Notes under the pieces: generated by a model
Seen by the model: only the letters and a program-made list of their open reading frames with translations
What the model was told of the DNA's origin: nothing
Database searches by the model: none
Made by a program: the position numbers and the translations under genes
Assembly (NCBI GenBank): GCA_009840005.1
Contig: VXOR01000083.1
Coordinates: 125,983-189,982, forward strand
Direction of reading: 5' to 3'
Source: Gemmatimonadota bacterium
Lineage (GTDB): Bacteria; Latescibacterota; UBA2968; UBA8231
Length of the DNA: 64,000 nt
Shown: positions 17,378 to 26,079 of the stretch, piece after piece
How the letters are laid out: each line of letters opens with the position of its first letter
How positions within the stretch are numbered: position 1 is the first letter of the stretch

Positions 17378-20300
17378 TCACTTTTCCTCTAAGGCGAGGT
17401 ATATCTCGAAATCGCGGCGCGCCCTGTCGAGATAGGGATGGTCTCCGGCTTGGTAGCATTTGACGCGCGCTGCGAGCAAATCGCGCTTCCAAGGCACGTG
17501 CGGTTCCAACTCGTTGAGCACCTCTATGCAGTTCTGCGGAAAATTGAGCTCATAGCCCAGATTCAACAACGCGTTCAGCCGCGTCTCCCGTGCGTAATCC
17601 ATGACAAACGGAGAACGCAACGCCGCGTACAACCGCTCGGCATGGGCCGCATCCCGGCCACCGAGGTCCACCGCTAGCGCCAAGCCGCGCTGCATGAGTG
17701 CTGGCCAAGCCCAGGGATCGCGGCCGTACCCCGCAAAAGCCGACTCCAGTGCGGCGACTGCTTCCGGTATCCGTCCCTGGCGCGTGCGCAAAATGGCCAA
17801 GATCACATCTGCCTCAACGGGCTGGAGGTCGCGCAACTGCTCTATGTACTGAGCGGTTTCCTCGCGCTGGTTGACCGCCATCATGTAGGCCACAGCCGAC
17901 ACTTCGTGCAGCCCGCTCGGCTGGCGCGGCTGACTTTGCCACCACGCCAGCCCATTGCGCGACCGCGCCTCCCACCAAGCCGCTAGCGCTTGCAGGCGAT
18001 ATCGCTGGTGCGGCGTCAAATCCGGGTACCGGTTTGGGCGAATCTGTTCCCCTTGGCCAATCAAAAAGGCGAGGCGCTGGTCCGTAACCCATTCCCAGTC
18101 CACGTCCCCACCCGTCACGCGAGGCCGATCTTCCCCTCGGTCACGAGCTAATTTTTCCACCGTCTCGATATTGAAATGCCTCCCGAGACCCAGATGGCGG
18201 GCAAAGGCGTACTCCACCAGGGTGCGATCATCCGTATTCAACGCTTGCTCGCGCGCCAATTCGCGCGCCACCGCCGGGCCGGCTACGTAGTGAGCTAGGA
18301 AGCCTTCGAGGTCCGCAGTGCGCCAGACTGCGGCCAGCGCACTGCGGTAAGGCTCCTCGGCGATCCGGGCACGCAATCTGGGAACATCGTACGACACCGG
18401 CGCGGCAGACGACAGCAGCAGCAAATCCCCGCGCTGGGTCTGCCAAGTTTCCACGTGCGCGAAAACCGAACTCAGAGTAGCGTAGATGGTGCGGATGGTC
18501 TGCTCGTCCACCTCGTACATTTGCACCCACTGAGCGAATAGGCCTCCGTCGCGCAGCAGCGGAGCGACTCCTTCGTAAAATTCGCGCGTGTACAGGCTGG
18601 CAACCCCCGCCCGATAGGGATTGGAAGGCTCGGAGAAGATGAGGTCGTAGGATTGCCGAGTGGTCAGGACGACCTCTCGCCCATCGCCGACCACCGTGTG
18701 CACCTTGGGATGGCCGACAGCGTTCACATTGACCGGACCAAAGACGCTGGCCGCTTCGACCACAGCCGCCTCCAACTCCACCACATCGACGCGCTCCATT
18801 GCATCGATAGCAGCCAGCCAACCAGCCGTAGATCCGGTCCCCAGTCCAATGACTAGGGCATTGCGCGGCTGTGGATGCAGAATGGCGCCGATCATCCCGC
18901 TCATGATCTGAGTGGAAGCGTCCCCCACCGCAGATCCCTCGCTCTTGCCGTTCAAAAAGAGCACTGGCCCCCGGTCGGACACGCGAATGGCCACCGAGCT
19001 TTCAATCCCTTCCCGCTCCCAGCGCACGGCGCGCCGCTGCCCTTGCATCCATCCCCGTATCTCATTGTCACTCAAATTGGCCAGCATTTTCAGCCCCGCC
19101 CCAATCGGAGTGTGCCGCCACGCCGCGGTGGGTCCGGTCGCCAACAATAAGGACGCGGCGACCACGGCCAAAACGACGGCTAGGCCCGACTGTAGGCCAA
19201 TCCATTTTGAGCTTTCCTCCTCCCGCCTGCCTCTCACCCACGCAAACACAGCAATACCCCCTCCCAAAACCGCGAGCAGCACTACCACGAGTTGCCACGC
19301 GCCCGGCGCGGAAAGCCACGGCAGCAAGGCGAAGCCGCCGAGTAAAGCACCCAGAATGGCACCCAGGGTGTTCCAGGCATAGGTCCAGCCCACGTCGAGC
19401 CCAAGCTGGCGCGCGCCGGGGCCGAGCAGCGCAATGAGGAGCGGGAACTGATACCCCGCAACAATAGCCGTGGGCAGCACCACAATACCCACTACTACAG
19501 ACCACGACAGCACCAGTCCGCCAAAACCCAGCGTCCCCCACTCGCGCAGGCCGCCCGCCAGCACAGCTAATTGATCGCCCAGCGCAAAGGGAATGGCTAC
19601 ACACAGCGCTTCCAAAATGCACGTCAGTGCCAGCCCAGAGAGCGCAGGGGCCCGCTTGCGCCCCCACAACGCATAGGCGGTCCCCCCCAAGCCAATCCCC
19701 AGCAGTGCCACGGCCAAGATGAGGCCAAAGGTATAGGTGGTGCCCCCGAGCAGCGGCGCCAGCATCCGGTACCAGACCAGTTCCATGAGCAGAAAGGCCA
19801 TCCCGACCACCGCGGCAGTGGCAAAAATCAGCAGCCGCACGTAGCCAGAGCGCCGCACCTCTCCATCTGGCGCTTGTGCAACAGACACCTGTTTGTCAAA
19901 GACGGCTGGGTAAGCACGCGCAATCCAGAGGGCACAGCCACCGACAACGGCATTTAGCGCGGCGGCAACCCACAGAGTCGCATCGGCCCCTAGGCGTTCC
20001 AGTAGCGCGAAAGTAGCCAGCAAAGCCCCGGTCACAGCGCCGAGCGTGTTGATTCCGTACAGCACGGCGACCCGGCGTCTCCCAGCATCCTCATCTCCCC
20101 CGACAGCTCTGGCCGCAGCGGGTAGCGTTCCCCCCATGAGAAAGGTTGGAACGGCCAGCGCACACGCAGTTAGCACGAGCCGCACCAGCGTGGCCGCGAC
20201 CGCCCCCAGCGACAGGACTCCGCCCAAGGCGACGTAGAACTCGCGCGCCATCCACACCAGCAACGGCGTAAGGGCAGCCGAGGCCGCAATGAACAGTTCG

Positions 20301-20527
20301 AGGTAGGCATATAAGGCTAAAGGCCGAGGATTGCGGTCAACGCGCCGCCCAAACCAGAACCCGCCCGCGCCAAGGCCCCCCAGAAAGACAGACAGCACCG
20401 CGGCCGAAGCCAGCGTAGAGGCACCAAAGACAAAGCGGAATTCGCGCAGCCAGACCATCTGGTAGATCAGGGCGCACATCCCCGACCCAAACAATAAGCC
20501 GGCGACTACAATCACGTGTCGCAACAT
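17378..20527 (-). CDS. fused MFS-like membrane domain, spermidine-synthase-like domain and C-terminal TPR region
   Basis: 1049 residues. About 500 N-terminal residues form 12 or more membrane segments (with GGLGAGGFWFGRRVDR and the GGTLPAAARAVG loop). A class I Rossmann methyltransferase/aminopropyltransferase-like domain follows at about 545-730, with ALVIGLGTGSTAGW as the cofactor loop and a DLIFSEPSNPYRAG motif that replaces the canonical DxxD...P of spermidine synthase. The last 200 residues are helical and TPR-like. The family is annotated as fused MFS/spermidine synthase; activity is unproven. A related but divergent copy lies at 30614-33229. The 6-base gap to the molybdoenzyme and the 3-base gap to the heparinase gene make an operon. 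Confidence 0.83.
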   Translation of the reverse strand: MLRHVIVVAGLLFGSGMCALIYQMVWLREFRFVFGASTLASAAVLSVFLGGLGAGGFWFGRRVDRNPRPLALYAYLELFIAASAALTPLLVWMAREFYVALGGVLSLGAVAATLVRLVLTACALAVPTFLMGGTLPAAARAVGGDEDAGRRRVAVLYGINTLGAVTGALLATFALLERLGADATLWVAAALNAVVGGCALWIARAYPAVFDKQVSVAQAPDGEVRRSGYVRLLIFATAAVVGMAFLLMELVWYRMLAPLLGGTTYTFGLILAVALLGIGLGGTAYALWGRKRAPALSGLALTCILEALCVAIPFALGDQLAVLAGGLREWGTLGFGGLVLSWSVVVGIVVLPTAIVAGYQFPLLIALLGPGARQLGLDVGWTYAWNTLGAILGALLGGFALLPWLSAPGAWQLVVVLLAVLGGGIAVFAWVRGRREEESSKWIGLQSGLAVVLAVVAASLLLATGPTAAWRHTPIGAGLKMLANLSDNEIRGWMQGQRRAVRWEREGIESSVAIRVSDRGPVLFLNGKSEGSAVGDASTQIMSGMIGAILHPQPRNALVIGLGTGSTAGWLAAIDAMERVDVVELEAAVVEAASVFGPVNVNAVGHPKVHTVVGDGREVVLTTRQSYDLIFSEPSNPYRAGVASLYTREFYEGVAPLLRDGGLFAQWVQMYEVDEQTIRTIYATLSSVFAHVETWQTQRGDLLLLSSAAPVSYDVPRLRARIAEEPYRSALAAVWRTADLEGFLAHYVAGPAVARELAREQALNTDDRTLVEYAFARHLGLGRHFNIETVEKLARDRGEDRPRVTGGDVDWEWVTDQRLAFLIGQGEQIRPNRYPDLTPHQRYRLQALAAWWEARSRNGLAWWQSQPRQPSGLHEVSAVAYMMAVNQREETAQYIEQLRDLQPVEADVILAILRTRQGRIPEAVAALESAFAGYGRDPWAWPALMQRGLALAVDLGGRDAAHAERLYAALRSPFVMDYARETRLNALLNLGYELNFPQNCIEVLNELEPHVPWKRDLLAARVKCYQAGDHPYLDRARRDFEIYLALEEK

Positions 20528-20533
20528 TCGACA

Positions 20534-21685
20534 TCAAACCTGTCTGATGTAGATCCGCCGTCGATGCAGCCCCCGATCGAGCCGCCACGTCCTGACGCTA
20601 GCGTCGTCAATGTGCATGGTAATATCGTAGAACCCCATCCGCGCGGGTTCCCACGAATGCGACCAAAGTGTCCAAGTGTCGTTGGTCTCCTGCGCGTAGG
20701 GCATGTTGACTGGAACGGGATCTCGGTCCCGACTGAACCGAATCATCAATTTGTCGGTCGGCCGCTCGCCCCCCCACATCAGGCCGACCACCCGATAGAC
20801 GATCCGCTCGGCGACACGCCATTTTTCAACGCGGATGGGCAGAGCCGCCTGGTCGATCAGCGCGGGGTCGAAGTCCTTGGCAAACTTGGGATCGCCCTGC
20901 TGATTGATGCGGCTGGCAAACTCCAGCATCTGACTCGTCGCCTTTGCGCCGTCATCGACTAAAACAATCTCATTGACCCATTTGATGTCCACGCAACTAA
21001 ACCACCGGGGCACGACTAGGCGCACGGGGAAACCGTGATCGTGCGGCAGCGGCTCGCCGTTCATCTCAGTCGCCAAGAAAGCGCCGTATTTCTCAAGCTC
21101 CGCAAAGGTAAAAACCCAACTCGCCCCCGGAATCGAGGAGTGCGGTTTGGTTGAGTACTCGTCAAAGCCCGAGATCAGGACGCGGGTCGCCTCGGCTTTG
21201 ATGTTCAGCCTCGCTAGCACCTCGGTCAGGGGGACGCCCGACCACTGGGCCGCGCTCATCAATCCAAAGGGTCGGCGCTGATTGCCGGCGCACTCTAGCA
21301 GCACAGTGCCCATGGGTCTGACCAAGGGCTTTAACTCGTCCAGACCAATTTCCACTGGCCGCTCGACCAGTCCGCGCACCGCGATCTTCCACGGCTGGGC
21401 AAAATCGAGCAGGTCGGAGCAGCGCGTACGCACAAAGAAGTGCTCATTGGGAGTGATCAAGGTGGCGGGTGTGAGCGCGGTCAAATCGGTGTGGAACCGC
21501 GCGTCAAGTCCATCGCCTAGTTGCAGGGGCTCTTTGCCGTCGAGGAAGCTCTGATTCCCCAGCAATTCGCCGCTAGCAAAGGGGTCGGAGTCGCTCTCTG
21601 GACGGGCACACGCAAGGCCCAAGGTCAGCGCACCGCCCACGCCAAGCGCCTGCTGGATAAACGTCCTGCGCGTCCATTCCTCCAT
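20534..21685 (-). CDS. Tat-exported sulfite-oxidase-like molybdopterin oxidoreductase
   Basis: Set at the ATG at 21685 (AGGAGG 8 bases upstream), giving 383 residues with a twin-Arg export signal (TRRTFIQQALGVGG). Cys132 in the VLLECAGNQRR motif is the molybdenum ligand of the SUOX family. Further on, GASWVF, DHGFPVRLVVPRW and WVNEIVLV are the oxidoreductase-molybdopterin-binding and Mo-co dimer-type signatures. No haem or cytochrome domain is fused. Likely role: periplasmic oxidation of sulfite or a related sulfoxide, perhaps to deal with sulfate esters from the polysaccharides handled by the neighbouring genes; that link is inference. It is the second gene before the heparinase/propeller gene in the same run. 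Confidence 0.87.
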   Translation of the reverse strand: MEEWTRRTFIQQALGVGGALTLGLACARPESDSDPFASGELLGNQSFLDGKEPLQLGDGLDARFHTDLTALTPATLITPNEHFFVRTRCSDLLDFAQPWKIAVRGLVERPVEIGLDELKPLVRPMGTVLLECAGNQRRPFGLMSAAQWSGVPLTEVLARLNIKAEATRVLISGFDEYSTKPHSSIPGASWVFTFAELEKYGAFLATEMNGEPLPHDHGFPVRLVVPRWFSCVDIKWVNEIVLVDDGAKATSQMLEFASRINQQGDPKFAKDFDPALIDQAALPIRVEKWRVAERIVYRVVGLMWGGERPTDKLMIRFSRDRDPVPVNMPYAQETNDTWTLWSHSWEPARMGFYDITMHIDDASVRTWRLDRGLHRRRIYIRQV

Positions 21686-21713
21686 CGTCTGCCCTCCTAA
21701 GGTAGCCTTTTTT

Positions 21714-21850
21714 ACTGACGTTACGCATCGGCACCGAACCGGTCGATGTAGGGGCGTCCCTTGTGGGCGCCCATGCGACACCGCGTATGCAGCCAGCGGG
21801 ATCCGACGAGGGCAACCACAAGGGTTGCCCCTACAATGCGTAACGTCAGT
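21714..21850. repeat. 137-bp MITE-like element with perfect 15-bp terminal inverted repeats
   Basis: ACTGACGTTACGCAT at 21714-21728 and its exact reverse complement at 21836-21850 bound the element. Inside, a GTAGGGGCGTCCC segment and a GGGTTGCCCCTAC segment form a second, imperfect inverted pair, with the perfect sub-hairpin GGGCAACC-ACAAG-GGTTGCCC. The internal unit resembles the GTAGGGGCGACCC-type intergenic repeats of many environmental bacteria. No coding capacity. The right repeat supplies the stop codon of the GH123-like gene. A diverged single end occurs at 62489-62503. Confidence 0.8.
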
Positions 21851-24281
21851 TTTTTAGGGCCTCAGCCACGGCCTGTAGCACCGCCAACCGCATCTCGAGC
21901 AATTCCCCGGGCGTACCGCTGTGCAGGTCCACCTGCACCAAATCGGCCCGACCATCCTGCCTGTTGACCAAGCGGCCCGGACCTTCCCGGTGGAGTTGCG
22001 CCAAACCTGCATCCCCGATTTTTGCCGCGACAGTGCCCAGATGACGCCACAATTCAACATCTTCGATGCCTTCGCGCCAAGCCTCCCGCCGCTTGCTGGT
22101 GATTGGTCCCTGCTCGGTAGCATAGACCATGCCGTAGCTGGGGTAGCGGCCCGCGTAGTCGTTGAACTGTCCGCCGTCGTCTCCCCAGACCCACATGCCA
22201 GCACCGTCCAACCCCAACTCGACGGTGGCCATGTGGTGCAGGCGATAGTAGCGGTGGGGATCGCTGGCTTTGGAACTTCCCACGACGTACTGGGAGCCAG
22301 CGTGTTCTTCCGCCAGCACGTGGGCGAGAATTTCGGGGTGTTGGCGGTAGTACTTTAGCGGACAGCAGTGGATGTCAATGGCATCGGGATACTTTTCCAG
22401 CATCTCCAGCGAAATCTGATGATCCTCCCAAATGAGGATCGTCGGATCGACCTCTTTGGCGAATTTCGACGACGGAACAATGTACTCCATAAATCCCTCG
22501 TCGCCGGGCTCATCAACCCAGTAAAAGGCCCATTTATCCGTCGGATAGCCCCTCGCCTGCATGTGGTCGCGGATTTGCCGCACCCACTCCTTGAACAGGG
22601 CTTCGTGCTCGGGGGTGCCGACCTTCGGCACATGAGTCGCACGGTGATAATTGAGGTCCATGAAGCCGAATTCAAAACCGGTCCACAGCAGCCACTGTCT
22701 CACATAGGGCCGGTACGCGAGCATCTCGTCGAGTTTGGCGAAATCGACCTCAATCGGTTGGACCAGCTCACCAGTCGCCTTATCGACCTTAGGCCAAGGG
22801 ATGTACGCGTGGTGCAGCACGTGGGCATTGGCATAGCAGCGCTCAAGTTCCGCAGCGGCCTGCTGCTCGTACCCCTGGGATGGCGTCCAAGTGAAGTAGC
22901 CCCACGACTGGGCGATATACGTCGGGTCGGCTGGCATTTCCACTGGAAACACCGTGGCGCTGAGCGGAATCTCGAAGTGCACATCGCCGACGGTGACCGC
23001 GACCTTGCCCTCGTACTGTTGCAGCTCGATGCCCCGCGAGTGGAGTACCAGCCACACTTGGCGCGTCATGCCCGGCGGTAGGATCGCACCGCCATCTTCG
23101 AGGGGAGGCAAAGCGTCGTCGAAAAACAGGAATCCACTGCCTACTACATGGGTTGCAATATGTCGCGTGATCTGCGCGTCCGGCCAGACATCCTCTCCCC
23201 CAATCTCTCGCAATGCGCCCACTTCGACTTGGATCGTCAACGGCTCGGCGGTATTATTCGACACGTTGAACGCGACCGGTTCGTACTCGCCGATCATCAT
23301 GTCTGCGTGCAACTTGGGCGCAACCTCGCTTACCGGTCGCGCAAACGGGTTGGTCCGGTGCGACCACATCGAGTCAGTCGGCTGCCATACGATCGCGGCC
23401 CGGTCGTCGCGACGACTGAAATAGGCACCCATCGCCGCGCAAATTCTGCGGCCGACCTCGGTGTGGGGCAGCCCCTTGGAGTAATCCACTTCTTCGCCAC
23501 CGCTGCCAGCGAAAACGACGCGCTCTATAGCTTCGAGTTGATGCAAAACAGCGGCCGCGTCTGCTCCCGGCATGGACATCACCTGATCGCGGGCGGTTTG
23601 GACAAAGTAGAGGTCGATATTCTTCTGCACGGCGCCCTCGGCGCGTTTTAAAGCGTCGCTTTCGATCGCGCTTTGGTCGATTCCAGCCTCTGCGAAAGAA
23701 ACAGCCGCCGGATCGCCGCGGCCTTGCATCACCTCGATTTCGTCCACGAATCCGTAAAAGCCCCCCTTGGCGACGTATATTGCTAAGTGGCGCCCGCGGG
23801 TTTTCAGGCCCTGAGCGACAAAGCGATGGCGCACGTACTGGTCCTGGGGAATCGCCTCATTGACCAGATCAGCCACATAGTGCCAAGTCTGGCCATCGTC
23901 GGACACATAGGCGAAGAGCGCTGCGGGAAAAGTGACCTGGGACGCGCCGGAAGTAGTGTCAAAACCAAGAGCATCAATAGCGTAAACATCCCCTAAATCG
24001 ACAGAGATGAGGACGCCGGGCTTGCGGCCAAATTGCCAGCCGACCGTTCCCTTGTCGGTCCAGAAGCCAGTGTCGCCGGGCTGCCAGAACTCGCCGTCGA
24101 ACAGATCGGTTTCATCGCCCCCGGCACACAAGCTGTAGTTGGGCTCTAAAGAAAAAGTCGCGCTCTTGCCCAAGGCTAGGTTCGTTCCCGCCAGCGGCTC
24201 TATTACTGTATCAGCGCTGGGGCCTGTCGCCGTGGCCATGCCCAAGGCGACGATGAAGCATGCTTTCTGCCAGCTATGCAT
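21846..24281 (-). CDS. secreted discoidin-like plus GH123/DUF4091-like glycosidase
   Basis: 811 residues with a signal peptide (GMATATGPSA). Residues about 35-187 are an F5/8 type C/discoidin-like carbohydrate-binding sandwich (NLALGKSA, WTDKGTVGWQF, VDEIEVMQG). A helical region and an NPCBM-like strand set follow, and then a beta/alpha barrel with Asp590-Glu591 in FYWVDEPGDEG, matching the Asp-Glu acid/oxazoline pair of GH123 beta-N-acetylgalactosaminidases and the related DUF4091 proteins. The substrate is probably an amino-sugar glycan. The final codons (AAC TGA) fall in the inverted repeat of the element at 21714-21850, so the native C-terminus was probably changed by insertion. It follows the TPR lipoprotein by 38 bases. 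Confidence 0.8.
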   Translation of the reverse strand: MHSWQKACFIVALGMATATGPSADTVIEPLAGTNLALGKSATFSLEPNYSLCAGGDETDLFDGEFWQPGDTGFWTDKGTVGWQFGRKPGVLISVDLGDVYAIDALGFDTTSGASQVTFPAALFAYVSDDGQTWHYVADLVNEAIPQDQYVRHRFVAQGLKTRGRHLAIYVAKGGFYGFVDEIEVMQGRGDPAAVSFAEAGIDQSAIESDALKRAEGAVQKNIDLYFVQTARDQVMSMPGADAAAVLHQLEAIERVVFAGSGGEEVDYSKGLPHTEVGRRICAAMGAYFSRRDDRAAIVWQPTDSMWSHRTNPFARPVSEVAPKLHADMMIGEYEPVAFNVSNNTAEPLTIQVEVGALREIGGEDVWPDAQITRHIATHVVGSGFLFFDDALPPLEDGGAILPPGMTRQVWLVLHSRGIELQQYEGKVAVTVGDVHFEIPLSATVFPVEMPADPTYIAQSWGYFTWTPSQGYEQQAAAELERCYANAHVLHHAYIPWPKVDKATGELVQPIEVDFAKLDEMLAYRPYVRQWLLWTGFEFGFMDLNYHRATHVPKVGTPEHEALFKEWVRQIRDHMQARGYPTDKWAFYWVDEPGDEGFMEYIVPSSKFAKEVDPTILIWEDHQISLEMLEKYPDAIDIHCCPLKYYRQHPEILAHVLAEEHAGSQYVVGSSKASDPHRYYRLHHMATVELGLDGAGMWVWGDDGGQFNDYAGRYPSYGMVYATEQGPITSKRREAWREGIEDVELWRHLGTVAAKIGDAGLAQLHREGPGRLVNRQDGRADLVQVDLHSGTPGELLEMRLAVLQAVAEALKN

Positions 24282-24319
24282 CTGATTCCTCCCTCTCGCA
24301 CGAGGCGAGGGTCAACGGC

Positions 24320-25972
24320 TCATTGAGCGCCGTGTTGCTGGACGTAAGCCTGCGCCTCTTTGAGCGCGGGCAAATCGGCATCGGCATTGCGCCAAATGTC
24401 GAGGAGTTCCCGATAAAAACGCACGGCTTCTCCCTCGCTGCCCAATGCCGCTTCAGCCCGCGCCAAACCGAGCACATATAGCGGGTCCTGTGGCCGCATC
24501 TCCAAAAGCTGGGCAAACAACGGGCGAGCCTCTTGCGCGTGGCCTTGCTCTACGAGTAGTTCCGCGTACAGCTCACTACCCAAAATGTCGGGTGGAACCT
24601 TTTCTCGTCGCTCCCCTTCCATGGCCCGGCGGGCCGACTCCAGCGCGGCCGCGGCATCGCCGTGCGCCCGGGCGTGGACAGCGTCTAGATAGTGGGCCAC
24701 AGCCTGGAGATAATTTTTGAATCTCCCCAAGACCGGCATGTGCGAGTAGGCCCGCACGCGTCCGACGGAGAGGCGAAACAGCGAGTCCTGCCCCGCTACC
24801 GCGGCGCGATAGCCAATAAAGCGCGCGCCTTGACCCGGCCGCATGGAGGCCACATCCACTTCCTCCGTGACCGGAAGCCGTACGTCGGTGTGGCCCACGG
24901 CCAGTGCGAACCTTTGGTAGCGGCTTCTGAACATAATCGCATTGTAGGGAATGAGGTCCAGTTTCTCGCCCCGCCGCTGGGCTTCGCGCGCAACGGCGTC
25001 GAGTTCATCGAGCACGCCCTGCGCATCCTGCAAACGACCGAGCTTCAAATAGGCGTCCAACAGCCAGTCGAGCGAGTGAAAGTCGCGCTTGTACAGGGGC
25101 CGCCCCGTCCGCTCTTGCCACTGCACGGTCGCCGCGTAGGAATCCTCGTTTGAAGCAGCCATCTCCGCCCACATGCCGAGCCAGCGAAAAATGTGACTCG
25201 GCATGTGCAGCGCGTGCGACGAGGCCGGAGCCAAGCGAGCATAGAACCGGGCCAAGTCCAAGCCCCTATGGGCGAAAGTGCGCGAATCGTACACATGGAT
25301 GAGATAGTGTACCACGCCGGGATGCTCCGGCCGACGTTGGTACATTTCCTCCAAAATGGCGGCGAGCGGCTCCACAAACGAGGAATCGTCCCAAGTAAAT
25401 CCCCTCTGGACCCGGGCGGCGCTCATGCGGGCCAATGCCGCGAAGATGATCGCTTCGTCGTCGTCCGGGTAGCGCGCGGCGAGTTGCTCCATAGCCGCGG
25501 CAAAGGCCCGGCGACCTTTTGGACTGCCCCGCTCGCGGTAGAGCGGCCGCAGCGCATCGACGAATCCCTGCTCGCGCGCCGTCCATTGCAGCTTTCCCTG
25601 CGCTTGCAGTTCATCCAACTGGTCGAGAATCGCTTGGCCGGCCTTTGAATCCTGCACGCCTCGGGTTCCCTGCAAAGGCGCGTCGTGCGTCATGGCCTCG
25701 CCCCAGTAGGCCATGGCAAAACCGGGGTCCAGTTCCCGCGCCTTGCGAAAGTGGTCCCGCGCCTCCTCGTACCAGAAGCTGTGCAGCGCCAGCACCCCCA
25801 ATTCGAACTCCTCTTGGGCTGCGGGCGCACCAGAAGTGGGAAAGTCGATTCGGCCGAGAAGCAAAGGTTGGTCTGGCGGCGATTCTTGGGCTTGGTCTGG
25901 CGGGTGCTCGGCAGTGTCACACGCCCAATACATGGCTGCCGCTACCGAGAAAACAAGAGCTGATATTCTCAT
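24320..25972 (-). CDS. TPR-repeat lipoprotein
   Basis: Set at the ATG at 25972 (551 residues); a GTG three bases upstream is equally possible, with GGAGG at the right distance. It opens with a short signal and a lipobox-like YWAC. Repeated helix pairs follow, including EEFELGVLALHSFWYEEARDH and LDWLLDAYLKLGRLQDAQGVL, typical of tetratricopeptide repeats. It has a distinctive His-rich stretch (HALHMPSHIF) in the middle, conserved in a TPR subfamily seen in Bacteroidetes and relatives. A scaffold role in the periplasm is inferred. It leads the minus-strand run through the GH123, molybdoenzyme, MFS/synthase and heparinase genes. Confidence 0.75.
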   Translation of the reverse strand: MRISALVFSVAAAMYWACDTAEHPPDQAQESPPDQPLLLGRIDFPTSGAPAAQEEFELGVLALHSFWYEEARDHFRKARELDPGFAMAYWGEAMTHDAPLQGTRGVQDSKAGQAILDQLDELQAQGKLQWTAREQGFVDALRPLYRERGSPKGRRAFAAAMEQLAARYPDDDEAIIFAALARMSAARVQRGFTWDDSSFVEPLAAILEEMYQRRPEHPGVVHYLIHVYDSRTFAHRGLDLARFYARLAPASSHALHMPSHIFRWLGMWAEMAASNEDSYAATVQWQERTGRPLYKRDFHSLDWLLDAYLKLGRLQDAQGVLDELDAVAREAQRRGEKLDLIPYNAIMFRSRYQRFALAVGHTDVRLPVTEEVDVASMRPGQGARFIGYRAAVAGQDSLFRLSVGRVRAYSHMPVLGRFKNYLQAVAHYLDAVHARAHGDAAAALESARRAMEGERREKVPPDILGSELYAELLVEQGHAQEARPLFAQLLEMRPQDPLYVLGLARAEAALGSEGEAVRFYRELLDIWRNADADLPALKEAQAYVQQHGAQ

Positions 25973-26079
25973 CACGTTCAATTCCTCCAATGCTGGAGAG
26001 CAACATAGCGGCCAGAAAAAGATGACACAACACCCTTTCAACACTATCTTCCGAGATGCAATTTGCGGGATGGACGTCG

